Shown: positions 18,574 through 28,363, counted from the first letter of the stretch. The stretch is DNA of 64,000 bases from an uncultured Clostridia bacterium (GCA_934234035.1 CAKQHH010000008.1:12881-76880), one strand, 5' to 3'. Program-made: numbers and translations. The notes: generated by a model from the sequence alone, not told the origin.

Positions 18574-20613
18574 TTATTTGCTGTACAGATACACCGTGCT
18601 GTGCGGGGATACCTTCGTTCCGGATTTCGGATACTGATCCACCACGTGGAAGAATTTCCCGCTGTCCGCCGGTACCGCCTTGTATTTCAATCCCCTTGCG
18701 GAAAGGTAATTGATGGCGCTCTTGCTGTTCATTCCGGTGACCTTCGGAACAATCACCTTGGTCTCCTGATCTCTTCTTTCATTCTTGGCGTATTTCTTGC
18801 TGACACCCAGGTACGGAAGCACGTTGGACATAATCCGCTTCACAATTGGGCCCGCGTTCACCGCACCGAATTCGCTTCCCTTCGGGCGGGTCACCATAAC
18901 CAGAACCGTCACCTGCGGGTCGTCCATCGGTGCCATTGCGATAAAAGAAGCCACCGTATCGTGGGAGTATCCGCCATTGGATGCGATATTCGCCGTTCCG
19001 GTCTTGCCGCCGATACGGTATCCCGGGATGTAGGCCGCACCGCCGCCGCCCTTCTCCACGTAATACTGCATGATTTCCCGCATCTTGTCCGCCACTTCCG
19101 TAGATACCACCTTTCGAACCTTGGTATCCTTTACGGTCTGCACCGTCTTTCCGTCGCTGTCCAAAATCTTCTGAACCACCTTCGGTTTCATCAGGTTTCC
19201 GTCATTTCCCAAAGCGTTGATGGCGCACATCAGCTGAATCGGCGTGATAGCGATACCCTGACCGAATCCGGTGGTCGCCAGATCCACGTCACCCAGATTG
19301 GTCGGATTCTTTACGATGGAATTTCCCTCTCCCGGCAAATCGATGCCGGTCTTGTCATCGAAACCAAAGAGATCGATATAGTCGTAAAATCTCTTGGATC
19401 CCATGTTCAGGGCCACCCGAGCCATCGCCGGGTTGCAGGAATTTCCCACCGCCTGCTTCAGGGATTCTGTGCCGTGGGCCGTTCCCCAGCAGTTGATCTT
19501 CGTTCCGTTCACCACGATATATCCCGGGCACTTGTACCGGGATTTCCGATTCGCACTGCCGGAATCCAAAGCCGAGGCTGCCGTTACCAGCTTGAAGGTG
19601 GAACCCGGTTCGTAGACGCCGCTGATAATCGGATTCGTCCACATCCGGCTCAGGTATTCACTCTGCTTGGATTCGGATAGTTTCCCGAACTGCTTTAACG
19701 CATACGGATCCGACGGTTCATACGGATTGTTGGGATCGTAGCTCGGATAGTTCACCATGGCCAGCACATCGCCGGTTTTCGGACTCATTATAACACAGCT
19801 GATGGATTCGGCACGGGTCTTCTTCTCTCCGGCTGCCACCGCTTCCTCTGCGTAATTCTGAATCACCCCGTCAATGGTGGTGACGATGCTCTTACCGTCT
19901 TCCGCCTGATAGTATTTTCGATTCCCGTTGAACAGGGTGTTTCCCTGGCTGTCGGTAGTGCTGAGCTTTCGTCCCTTCACACCGGTGAGCAGTGCGTTGT
20001 ACTGATACTCCAGCCCGCTTCTTCCGCTGTTGTTGGAATCCACGAAACCGATGACGTGAGAAGCGAAGTCCTTGTTCGGATAACTCCGGGTCATGGAGGT
20101 CTTCACCACCACGCTGTCGTCGTATAATTTCTGAAGCGCCTTTACGTCATCCCGCTTCAGGCCGTCCGCCAGCTTAATCAGGTTGTCCTTGTTTTCAAAT
20201 TTCTTTTTGAGCTCTTTCTCGCTGAGCCCGGTGTATTTCGACAGATTCTTCAGGACTTTTTTTCGTTCGTCCTCGGTAATCTTCTTATCCTTGTACAGAC
20301 TTTGGGAATACACGTACAGCTCGTATTCCGTTACGCTTTGTGCCAGCGGATTCATATTGGCATCGTAGATCGTTCCCCGCACCGGGTCGATGGTGGTATC
20401 CTGATCCTGCATCTCCGTGGCCTTTTCGTTCAGATCGTCTCCCCGAACAATCTGCCAATAGGCCAGCCGGAAGGTCAGAACCGAAAACATCAGCACCACC
20501 AGCATGAATCCGATGCCCAGCCGCCGCCGATTTTCATCCACCACCCCGGTTCTCCGGGACATGGCCTCATCTATTCTCTTTTTCTTCGTACTTTTATGGG
20601 GTTTTCTGCTCAT
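18574..20613 (-). CDS. ftsI: Septal penicillin-binding protein FtsI (class B PBP) with a PASTA domain
   Basis: The 679-residue transpeptidase has a basic cytoplasmic tail, a membrane anchor (about 33-52), a PBP dimerisation domain and a catalytic domain with S338-T-F-K341, S392-C-N394 and K537-T-G. One PASTA domain ends the protein (VTGMNSKSAINYLSARGLKY to VYLYSK). This is the PBP2B/SpoVD layout. It cross-links septal peptidoglycan with FtsW. A terminator-like hairpin lies just upstream (20627-20662). Confidence 0.93.
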   Translation of the reverse strand: MSRKPHKSTKKKRIDEAMSRRTGVVDENRRRLGIGFMLVVLMFSVLTFRLAYWQIVRGDDLNEKATEMQDQDTTIDPVRGTIYDANMNPLAQSVTEYELYVYSQSLYKDKKITEDERKKVLKNLSKYTGLSEKELKKKFENKDNLIKLADGLKRDDVKALQKLYDDSVVVKTSMTRSYPNKDFASHVIGFVDSNNSGRSGLEYQYNALLTGVKGRKLSTTDSQGNTLFNGNRKYYQAEDGKSIVTTIDGVIQNYAEEAVAAGEKKTRAESISCVIMSPKTGDVLAMVNYPSYDPNNPYEPSDPYALKQFGKLSESKQSEYLSRMWTNPIISGVYEPGSTFKLVTAASALDSGSANRKSRYKCPGYIVVNGTKINCWGTAHGTESLKQAVGNSCNPAMARVALNMGSKRFYDYIDLFGFDDKTGIDLPGEGNSIVKNPTNLGDVDLATTGFGQGIAITPIQLMCAINALGNDGNLMKPKVVQKILDSDGKTVQTVKDTKVRKVVSTEVADKMREIMQYYVEKGGGGAAYIPGYRIGGKTGTANIASNGGYSHDTVASFIAMAPMDDPQVTVLVMVTRPKGSEFGAVNAGPIVKRIMSNVLPYLGVSKKYAKNERRDQETKVIVPKVTGMNSKSAINYLSARGLKYKAVPADSGKFFHVVDQYPKSGTKVSPHSTVYLYSK

Positions 20614-20626
20614 TCCTTATATCCAC

Positions 20627-20662
20627 AAAAAACCACTACCCCGAAAAGACGGAGTGTGGTTT
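20627..20662 (-). terminator. Terminator-like hairpin between ftsL and ftsI
   Basis: On the minus strand AAACCAC (20656-20662 side) pairs with GTGGTTT (20630-20636 side), with inner CTCCG/CGGGG pairing, and a six-T run follows. It lies inside the dcw operon, about 14 nt upstream of the ftsI ATG. It may attenuate expression of ftsI and downstream genes rather than end the operon. Confidence 0.55.
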
Positions 20663-20677
20663 CAATTATCCATGAAA

Positions 20678-21070
20678 TTAGTTATAGGCTTCTTTCTTTA
20701 TCGTGTCCGCCAGACTGCTGCCCTGTTTCTTGTCATCCCGAATGGTGATGTAGTTGCTCTCGTCCGGCTGAACCATCCCATACTTTTTCGTGGCAATCGT
20801 TTCCACCTTCTCAATGCTGGTGGCATCGTTAATCTGCTCGTTCAGCGAATCGATTTCCGCCTGAAGAACGTCATTTCGTGCTGCCAGGGTGTTGTTCTGC
20901 TGCTGCAGATTCGTGGAATACGCTGCCATAAAAACAATTCCCAGGAGCAGCAGAGCACCGCACAGAATATATTTAATTGCGATTTTGTATTGTGCTGCAG
21001 CTGTCTGTGTCGTCGTCTTTGTTCTTCGTCTTACAACTGCTTTTCGGCCGGTATTTACCGCTGTACTCAT
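20678..21070 (-). CDS. ftsL: Cell division protein FtsL
   Basis: This 130-residue bitopic protein has a basic cytoplasmic tail, a membrane segment (about 33-53, YILCGALLLLGIVFMAAYS), then a leucine-zipper-like coiled coil (LQQQNNTLAARNDVLQAEI). The conserved GMVQPDESNYI motif of septum-initiator proteins follows near residue 98. It lies between rsmH and ftsI, as in other Bacillota. Function: part of the FtsQ-FtsL-FtsB complex. Confidence 0.85.
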   Translation of the reverse strand: MSTAVNTGRKAVVRRRTKTTTQTAAAQYKIAIKYILCGALLLLGIVFMAAYSTNLQQQNNTLAARNDVLQAEIDSLNEQINDATSIEKVETIATKKYGMVQPDESNYITIRDDKKQGSSLADTIKKEAYN

Positions 21071-21100
21071 TGCTTCCTCCTGTATATTATTGATAGCTTA

Positions 21101-22033
21101 CTATATTTTCTCTATGACGCGCAGCTTTGCACTCCGCGCTCTCGGATTCTCCTCCAGTTCCCGCTCTCCCGGGGCAATTGGCTTTCGAGTGACCTTTCGC
21201 ACATCCGGCTTCTTTCCGCACACGCACACCGGGAATTCCGGCGGACAGGTGCACGGATTCAGCCGAGCGTTAAAGGCCTCCTTTACCATCCGGTCTTCCA
21301 GTGAATGGAAGGTGATGATGGCCAGTCGGCCGCCCGGAGCCAGAATATCCGGAAGGCGCTCCACCGCCGTCTTCAAATGTTCCAGTTCTCCGTTTACCTC
21401 AATGCGGATGGCCTGGAACGTCCGCTTTGCCGGATGCGGCCCGTTTCGTCTTGCCGACGCCGGAATGGCCGCTTTAATCACCTCCACCAGCTCCCCGGTG
21501 GTTTCAATCGGCTTCTCCTCTCGGCGACGCACGATGAACTGTGCAATTCGAGATGCCCACCGTTCTTCACCGTATTCCTTAATGATCCGGTGAAGTTCCT
21601 TTTCATCGTATTCGTTGACCACGTTGTACGCCGTAAAACTGTCGTCCTCATTCATCCGCATATCCATCGGCGCATCGTGCATGTAGGAAAATCCCCGTTC
21701 CGCCGTATCCAACTGAAATGAAGATACGCCCAGATCCAACAGAATGCCGTCCACCGGCTGCCCTGCCGTTTCCAGAATTCGATCCACCTCGGAATAGTTG
21801 GAATGGAGAAATATTTTTTTACAAGAATAAGGTTCCAAACGCTTTTGGGAGGCTTCCAGGGCGGCCGTATCCCGGTCCACTGCCAGGAGTGTGCCCGCTT
21901 CGGATAACCGTTCGCAAATTCCGGAAGAATGCCCGCCGCCGCCGGTGGTCCCGTCCACATAGAACCCGTCCGGCCGGATGTTCAAGGATTCCATTACTTC
22001 GTCGTATAGTACCGGTACATGTCTGAATGTCAT
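21101..22033 (-). CDS. rsmH: 16S rRNA m4C1402 methyltransferase RsmH
   Basis: 310 residues from the chosen start at 22033 (MTFRHVPVLYDEV), which sits 8 nt after the mraZ stop and behind an AGAGG site; an upstream extension would overlap mraZ by about 90 bp and is not conserved. Motifs: DGTTGGGGHS for SAM, LLDLGVSSFQLD, and the C-terminal ENPRARSAKLRVIEK. It methylates N4 of C1402 in the ribosomal P site. Confidence 0.96.
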   Translation of the reverse strand: MTFRHVPVLYDEVMESLNIRPDGFYVDGTTGGGGHSSGICERLSEAGTLLAVDRDTAALEASQKRLEPYSCKKIFLHSNYSEVDRILETAGQPVDGILLDLGVSSFQLDTAERGFSYMHDAPMDMRMNEDDSFTAYNVVNEYDEKELHRIIKEYGEERWASRIAQFIVRRREEKPIETTGELVEVIKAAIPASARRNGPHPAKRTFQAIRIEVNGELEHLKTAVERLPDILAPGGRLAIITFHSLEDRMVKEAFNARLNPCTCPPEFPVCVCGKKPDVRKVTRKPIAPGERELEENPRARSAKLRVIEKI

Positions 22034-22041
22034 TTTCGCCT

Positions 22042-22473
22042 CTATATATCGTATTCTTCTAACTTTGCAATAAATTCTTCGTCGTTGAACATGTTCTCGC
22101 TTTCGGAGTCGTTGTAGACCTCCTTGCTCCACACCTCAATCTTATCCATGGCACCCAAAGTAACCAGGTCCTTCGTAATGGAAGCGTAGGTCTTGAGATT
22201 CTGTGGAATCAGGATTCGTCCCTGGGAATCCAGCTGACACTCGCTGGCATTGGAAAAGAACTCCCGGATGAACCGGCGCATATCCCGGTCCGTCTGGCGG
22301 AGCTTCCGCATCTTTGCCACCAGCTCTTCCCAATCCTCCATGGTGTAGATGTAAAGACAGGTATCAAAACCACGGGCCAGCATGCATTTGCCGCCCAGCT
22401 GATTCCGATACTTCGACGGAACGATCATTCTATTTTTATTGTCAATAGAATTTTCATAAGTTCCCGTGAACAT
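22042..22473 (-). CDS. mraZ: Transcriptional regulator MraZ
   Basis: 143 residues with two SpoVT/AbrB-like half-domains; the N-terminus is MFTGTYENSIDNKNRMIVP and the second half contains ECQLDSQGRILIPQNL. MraZ forms a ring and binds repeats upstream of its own gene to control the dcw cluster. It is the first gene of the cluster, and three decameric repeats lie in its promoter (22524-22553). Confidence 0.96.
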   Translation of the reverse strand: MFTGTYENSIDNKNRMIVPSKYRNQLGGKCMLARGFDTCLYIYTMEDWEELVAKMRKLRQTDRDMRRFIREFFSNASECQLDSQGRILIPQNLKTYASITKDLVTLGAMDKIEVWSKEVYNDSESENMFNDEEFIAKLEEYDI

Positions 22474-22523
22474 AGCTGCCTTCCTGAATTTTCATACACG
22501 TCTCGACTGTAATTTAATATATG

Positions 22524-22553
22524 CTCCATTTTAAACCACTTCACCCCACTTTT
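22524..22553. promoter_or_regulatory. MraZ-type operator: three 10-bp direct repeats
   Basis: Minus strand: AAAAGTGGGG, TGAAGTGGTT and TAAAATGGAG follow one another with a strict 10-bp period, one helical turn. They share an AAGTGG-like core and resemble the GTG-containing repeats known for MraZ. They fill the spacer and -10 of the mraZ promoter, implying autoregulation. Confidence 0.7.
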
Positions 22554-22556
22554 CAA
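22528..22556 (-). promoter_or_regulatory. dcw cluster promoter upstream of mraZ
   Basis: Minus-strand -35 TTGAAA (22551-22556) and -10 TAAAAT (22528-22533) with a 17-bp spacer that coincides with the MraZ repeats. It lies directly downstream of the terminator of the preceding operon, so it is the natural start of the whole mraZ-to-ftsQ transcript. Confidence 0.7.
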
Positions 22557-22596
22557 CAAAAACCACCAAAAAACATATTTTCTCCCCCCTTTTCCA

Positions 22597-22631
22597 TAAA
22601 AAAAGAACCGCTGCATTGCTGCAGCGATTCT
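22597..22631 (-). terminator. Intrinsic terminator of the thioesterase operon
   Basis: A 12-bp stem (AGAATCGCTGCA / TGCAGCGGTTCT on the minus strand, one wobble pair) closes a GCAA tetraloop and is followed by seven Ts. It separates the thioesterase operon from the dcw promoter. Confidence 0.9.
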
Positions 22632-22650
22632 CGCACTTCTGCATATTCCG

Positions 22651-23406
22651 TTATTCCCAACGCTTCAATCCGAATACCGCATGGACGTTGTCTTCCCCGT
22701 TCGCTTCGGTTTTGAAATAGATGATTTTGTCCGCACGCGGGTCCAATTTCCCCGGGTCCAAAAAATCACTTCGAAGGATTTTCAGTTCACTACCCAGAGG
22801 CGCCTCGTGAACGAACCGCATGTTCAGGGAAGTGATGCAGTATTCCTCCACATTCGGAATGCAATCGTACAAACAGTTGTAATACCGGGCGTTGTTCATG
22901 TGCCCGTTAATATCGGTCAGCGTCAGCGTTACCGGTACCGTTCCGCCTTCCTTCCATTCCATCGTCTTTGGAATCCGAAATCTCGTCGGAATTCCCATCT
23001 CCGGCTCCCGATCTTCCGGATAGGAAGACATGTCGTATTCGCTCTGAAGCACCAGCTTCCGGGTATCCACGTCCACCAGCGCCCAGTTGCTGTATGCCCG
23101 CGCCACCAGTTCTCCGTCCAAAAAGAGCTCGTACGCCCGTGGAAAATTCGCCGCCTTCGCCGGCACAACCCAGGTATCGCAGTCCACCCGGGCATACTTG
23201 TATACCGGCCGCATTATCTCCACGCTCATGCGGCTGACCACAAAAGCTTTCCGCTCTTCCCGGTAGATTATTCCGTAGTCTTTATCCGTATCGTGCATCT
23301 GATGATCTGCCGTTTCCTGGAGATACTGCACCAGTGCCGTCGGCGTCAACGCATCGTGGCGGTCGATTTCATAAGACCTTGTCTCGAAAGACTTTGTATA
23401 TTTCAT
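22651..23406 (-). CDS. Acyl-ACP thioesterase (FatA-like)
   Basis: The 251-residue double hot-dog thioesterase hydrolyses acyl-ACP to free fatty acid. The N-terminus EIDRHDALTPTALVQYLQE and the catalytic region TDINGHMNNARYYNCLYD (Asp/His/Asn) match bacterial members of the plant FatA/B family. It is the last gene of a three-gene unit with an SDR-like protein and a YitT protein. Native chain-length preference cannot be told. Confidence 0.9.
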   Translation of the reverse strand: MKYTKSFETRSYEIDRHDALTPTALVQYLQETADHQMHDTDKDYGIIYREERKAFVVSRMSVEIMRPVYKYARVDCDTWVVPAKAANFPRAYELFLDGELVARAYSNWALVDVDTRKLVLQSEYDMSSYPEDREPEMGIPTRFRIPKTMEWKEGGTVPVTLTLTDINGHMNNARYYNCLYDCIPNVEEYCITSLNMRFVHEAPLGSELKILRSDFLDPGKLDPRADKIIYFKTEANGEDNVHAVFGLKRWE

Positions 23407-23418
23407 CCGTTTTACCCC

Positions 23419-24078
23419 TTACATCTGAATCAGTTGTCCGGTGATTTCCTCCGCATCACGAGATGCCAGGAACCGCACCGTCCCGCCCAATTTCGGTTCT
23501 GCTTCTTCCCGGTTCGAAAGAAGCAATCCGTTCACACGAATTCCCTTCACCCGCAGCGTACGGGCCAGGGACTGAATCATCCCTTTCAGGGCCGACTGCA
23601 GCATATTCTCCGCTAAAGACATCGGTTCAGACGTTTCCGAATCCAAATTCCCGGATTGCAGCAGAACAATCACGCTTCCCCCTTCCCCCATCAAGGGCAG
23701 CATGGTCTGCAGGTAGAAACCCACGGCATCCAAATTCTTCATTAAGCTATCCCGGTCTTTGCTCCAATCTTCTGCCGGCTGTTCTCGATTCAGCTCCGGA
23801 AGAATGTTGCACACCAACGTATCCAGCCGGTCCTCCATGAATTCTTTTACCACATCTGCGGCAAACTCCATGGAATTCCGATTAAACACGTTGCATTTGA
23901 TGTTCAGCGCCCCGGTTTCCCGGCTCAGTTCCAGCGCTTCCTTATATCGATCCCGGCAGAAAAAAGCGGTGGTGGCTCCCCGGTCGGTAAAAGCACGCAC
24001 CAACGATTCCCCGCGGTTTCCGGTTCCCTCTGCAATCAGGACATGCCGGCTTTTTTTATTCTCACTTTCCAGAAGCAT
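23419..24078 (-). CDS. Degenerate short-chain dehydrogenase-like protein
   Basis: The 219-residue protein has SDR-like secondary structure and an overall FabG-like layout (VLIAEGTGNRGESLVRAF at the nucleotide site, NAVGFYLQTMLPLM-like helix, VRVNG-like IRVNGLLLSN). The catalytic Tyr and Lys of the YxxxK motif are absent: alignment of the SALKGMIQSLART helix with ALxGLTRSLA places Glu and Gln there. It overlaps the yitT-like gene end by 17 bp and precedes the thioesterase by 12 bp. It is probably not an active oxidoreductase; a binding or regulatory role in lipid metabolism is inference. Confidence 0.7.
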   Translation of the reverse strand: MLLESENKKSRHVLIAEGTGNRGESLVRAFTDRGATTAFFCRDRYKEALELSRETGALNIKCNVFNRNSMEFAADVVKEFMEDRLDTLVCNILPELNREQPAEDWSKDRDSLMKNLDAVGFYLQTMLPLMGEGGSVIVLLQSGNLDSETSEPMSLAENMLQSALKGMIQSLARTLRVKGIRVNGLLLSNREEAEPKLGGTVRFLASRDAEEITGQLIQM

Positions 24079-24940
24079 TCTGACTTCCTCCCTTTCGGCC
24101 CCATGTGTGACTCATAATCTCACTTACATTATACACCGAAACGAAGGCATCCGGATCCACCTTATCGATTAAATTAATCAGGGTAACGTATTCCTGACGA
24201 TTTACGATGATGTTCAGTTCTTTATAGCGGCGATAGTCGTATGCACCGGTTGCCTCGTAGAAGGTGGCACCGCTGTGCATCACGTTGATGACGTAATCCC
24301 GAATTTCTTCAATATGATCCGATACCACACACACCTTCTTCTTAATGCTGAAACCAAACAGGAAGTGATCCAGGACGATTCCCTGGAAATAGGTTCCCAG
24401 AATACTCAGCAGTCCGGTCTTGATATCGTAGATGAAAATGGATGGGATTGCCACCGCCATTCCGCAGACGGACATCGCGGTTCCCAGCTCCATATGGAAA
24501 TATTTATTCATAATTTTGGTGATTACATCCAGTCCGCCGGAGGATGCGTTGTTCATGAACAAGAGGGATGCCCCCAGTGCATAGAGGAACAGGTATCCCA
24601 GCATATCCAGGAACTGATCTCCCATCAGCGACTGCATGTTCGGATAGACTTTCTCCAGAATCCGAATCACGATTGGCAGCAGAATGGACGGGTACAGGGT
24701 TCGATATGTGAACTCCTTTCCCACAAAAATAGCGGACAGCAGCAGGCAGATTCCGTTCAGGATAATCAGAAGGGTACCTACCGTCATCGGAACGAATTTC
24801 GCAATCAACACTGCCAGACCGGAGATACTTCCTACCGCCAAATGGCTTGGAGTCAGGAAGAAAAACACCGAAAAGGAAGCGATAATGGTTCCAATTGTAA
24901 TAATAATATAATCCTTAATGCGTTCTTTTGTACTTTTCAC
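24062..24940 (-). CDS. YitT family membrane protein (DUF161 + DUF2179)
   Basis: About 292 residues: five or so membrane segments in the first ~190 residues (IIITIGTIIASFSVFFFLTPSHLAVG and others) followed by a cytoplasmic DUF2179 domain (VCVVSDHIEEIRDYVINVMHSGATF). Members are widespread in Bacillota, but their transport substrate is not established. The GTG at 24940 is preferred because AGGAG lies about 7 nt upstream; a TTG at 24943 is adjacent. Confidence 0.85.
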   Translation of the reverse strand: MKSTKERIKDYIIITIGTIIASFSVFFFLTPSHLAVGSISGLAVLIAKFVPMTVGTLLIILNGICLLLSAIFVGKEFTYRTLYPSILLPIVIRILEKVYPNMQSLMGDQFLDMLGYLFLYALGASLLFMNNASSGGLDVITKIMNKYFHMELGTAMSVCGMAVAIPSIFIYDIKTGLLSILGTYFQGIVLDHFLFGFSIKKKVCVVSDHIEEIRDYVINVMHSGATFYEATGAYDYRRYKELNIIVNRQEYVTLINLIDKVDPDAFVSVYNVSEIMSHTWGRKGGSQNASGK

Positions 24941-25088
24941 CAAATTTCTCCTTTATCAACCACAAAAATTTATATTCAGCCAACAAAGAATTATACCATT
25001 TGTTATAAAAAAGTCATGTTCTTTTTTTGATACATTCTGAGCAATTTGAACGTCCATGAGTCTTCATTTTTGGAAAAAGCGAAGAACC

Positions 25089-25132
25089 AAAAAAAGGTGC
25101 CGGCGACGGAATCTTTGTCCATCGCCAACACC
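25089..25132 (-). terminator. Intrinsic terminator after the PurF-like gene
   Basis: Minus strand: a stem of about 14 bp (GGTGTTGGCGATGG with CCGTCGCCGGCACC, several wobble pairs) around a 9-nt loop, followed by a run of eight Ts. It lies 17 bp after the stop codon at 25149. Confidence 0.88.
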
Positions 25133-25148
25133 AAAAGGTTTCGAACCG

Positions 25149-26567
25149 TTATTCTTCTTTTCCGTCCCAGCAGTAGGTGCACAGGTTTTCCACCGGAATG
25201 CCAACGGATTCCAGCATATCCTCCAGACGGTTGTACTGCAGGGTATCGTATCCCTGCTGCTTCCGAATCACTTCAATCATGTTCTGATATTTCTCGCTGT
25301 CCGGATTCAGGTAATCGCCCAATTCATCGTCCTCCATGTGACGGCCTTCCAGCTCGTCAATGGCTCTTCTGGCAATCAGCTCCAGCGCAGAGCGGGAACG
25401 AGAGAAGTTGAGATATTTGCAGCCGAACAGAATCGGCGGACATGCCGGACGAACGTGAATTTCTTTTGCCCCGCAGGAATAGAGGTACTTCGCCTTTTCC
25501 GCCAGCTGGGTGCCTCTGACGATGGAGTCGTCGATCAGCACAATTCTCTTATCCTTAATCAGTTCCGGAACCGGAATCAACTTCATCTTCGCGATGAAAT
25601 CCCTCTTGGTCTGAATGGTCGGCATGAAAGATCTCGGCCAAGTCGGGGTGTATTTGATAAACGGACGGGAATACGGCAGTCTGGCCTCATTGGAATATCC
25701 GATGGCATGTGCCACGCCGGAATCCGGGACGCCCGCAACGATATCCACATCTTCTCTCTTTAAGGTATCTCGATGGGCAATCGCCGCACCGCAGCGATGT
25801 CTCATGGCCTCCACGGAAATATCTTCATAGGAGGATGCCGGATAACCGTAGTATACCCACAGGAACGTGCAGATTTTCATCTTCTTTCCCGGTTCTGCCA
25901 GAACGGTCACGCCATCGCTGGTCATGATGTCGATTTCTCCCGGACCCAGGTTCTTGTAATCTTCGTATCCCAGATTCAGATACGCGAATTCCTCAAAGCT
26001 GGCGCAGTATCCGGTTTCCTTCTTTCCGATGGCCAACGGCGTACGTCCCAGCTTATCCCGCACGCAGAAAATGCCCCGCTTGGTCATGATCAGCATGCTC
26101 ATGGATCCTTCAATCACGTCCTGCGCATGGCGGATGCCGTCAATCATATTCTCTTTCTCGTTAATCAGGGCTGCCACCAGTTCCGTGGTATTGATGTCTC
26201 CATCCCCCATCTCCATGAACTGGGTCGTTCCGTTGTCGAACAGCTTCTGCAGCAATTCCGCCTTATTGCTGATCTTTCCAACGGTGGTGATGGCAAAGGT
26301 TCCGTGGTGGGAACGCACCGTCAAAGGCTGCGGTTCATAATCCGAAATGGATCCCATGCCCATGTTGCCCTTCATGCGAGATACATCGGCATCGAATTTC
26401 GTTCTAAAAGGAGCATTTTCAATATTATGAATTGCCCGATCAAATCCATTCTCTCCGTACACTACCAATCCGCCACGTCTGGTTCCCAGATGAGAGTGAT
26501 AATCCGTTCCGAAAAACAAATCAAACACACAATCTTCTTTCAACGTCGCTGCAAAAAAACCGCCCAT
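25149..26567 (-). CDS. PurF-like phosphoribosyltransferase lacking the glutaminase cysteine
   Basis: About 472 residues from the ATG at 26567, which has AGGAAAGGGG upstream; the longer reading to 26633 would run through the promoter. Overall similarity is to amidophosphoribosyltransferase: an Ntn-type N-terminal domain (SHLGTRRGG, GMGSISDYEPQP) and a PRTase domain with a clear PRPP loop VLIDDSIVRGTQ. The catalytic Cys that must start the mature N-terminal domain is Gly here (MGGFFAA), so glutamine hydrolysis is not expected. It is a single-gene unit away from other pur genes, with an operator-like palindrome on its promoter. It could be an ammonia-dependent enzyme or a paralogue with a new role. 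Confidence 0.8.
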   Translation of the reverse strand: MGGFFAATLKEDCVFDLFFGTDYHSHLGTRRGGLVVYGENGFDRAIHNIENAPFRTKFDADVSRMKGNMGMGSISDYEPQPLTVRSHHGTFAITTVGKISNKAELLQKLFDNGTTQFMEMGDGDINTTELVAALINEKENMIDGIRHAQDVIEGSMSMLIMTKRGIFCVRDKLGRTPLAIGKKETGYCASFEEFAYLNLGYEDYKNLGPGEIDIMTSDGVTVLAEPGKKMKICTFLWVYYGYPASSYEDISVEAMRHRCGAAIAHRDTLKREDVDIVAGVPDSGVAHAIGYSNEARLPYSRPFIKYTPTWPRSFMPTIQTKRDFIAKMKLIPVPELIKDKRIVLIDDSIVRGTQLAEKAKYLYSCGAKEIHVRPACPPILFGCKYLNFSRSRSALELIARRAIDELEGRHMEDDELGDYLNPDSEKYQNMIEVIRKQQGYDTLQYNRLEDMLESVGIPVENLCTYCWDGKEE

Positions 26568-26613
26568 GCGAAACCCCTTTCCTGTCGTTTCATCTGTTCT
26601 GCCTTTAAAATCT

Positions 26614-26631
26614 GATACAAGATATTGTATC
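26614..26631. promoter_or_regulatory. Operator-like palindrome GATACAA-N4-TTGTATC
   Basis: A perfect 7-bp inverted repeat with a 4-bp centre overlaps the -10 element of the PurF-like gene promoter. This position is typical of a repressor operator. The regulator is unknown; the motif does not match CIRCE, NrdR, Rex or PurR sites that I know. Confidence 0.65.
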
Positions 26632-26652
26632 ACCCCCCGACGGAATTGACAA
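26624..26652 (-). promoter_or_regulatory. Promoter of the PurF-like gene
   Basis: Minus-strand -35 TTGTCA (26647-26652) and -10 TACAAT (26624-26629) spaced by 17 bp. It begins just past the groEL terminator and makes the PurF-like gene its own transcription unit. Confidence 0.7.
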
Positions 26653-26655
26653 CAG

Positions 26656-26678
26656 AAAAAGGACCGCTTTCGCAGTCC
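26656..26678 (-). terminator. Intrinsic terminator of groESL
   Basis: Minus strand: 7-bp stem GGACTGC/GCGGTCC (one wobble) with a GAAA loop followed by five Ts, about 45 bp after the groEL stop. Confidence 0.85.
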
Positions 26679-26722
26679 TTTTCCAATGAATCGGTATTTG
26701 TATGTTCTTTAAAGCGGGCAGA

Positions 26723-28363
<1,641 letters not shown>

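Noticed and set aside
17383-19680. Long plus-strand open frame opposite murF and ftsI
   Set aside because: It lies opposite conserved wall genes whose catalytic motifs are in frame, and its translation has no domain features.
22034-22132. N-terminal extension of RsmH upstream of 22033
   Set aside because: It would overlap mraZ by about 90 bp, is not like the RsmH family N-terminus, and the ATG at 22033 has a ribosome site.
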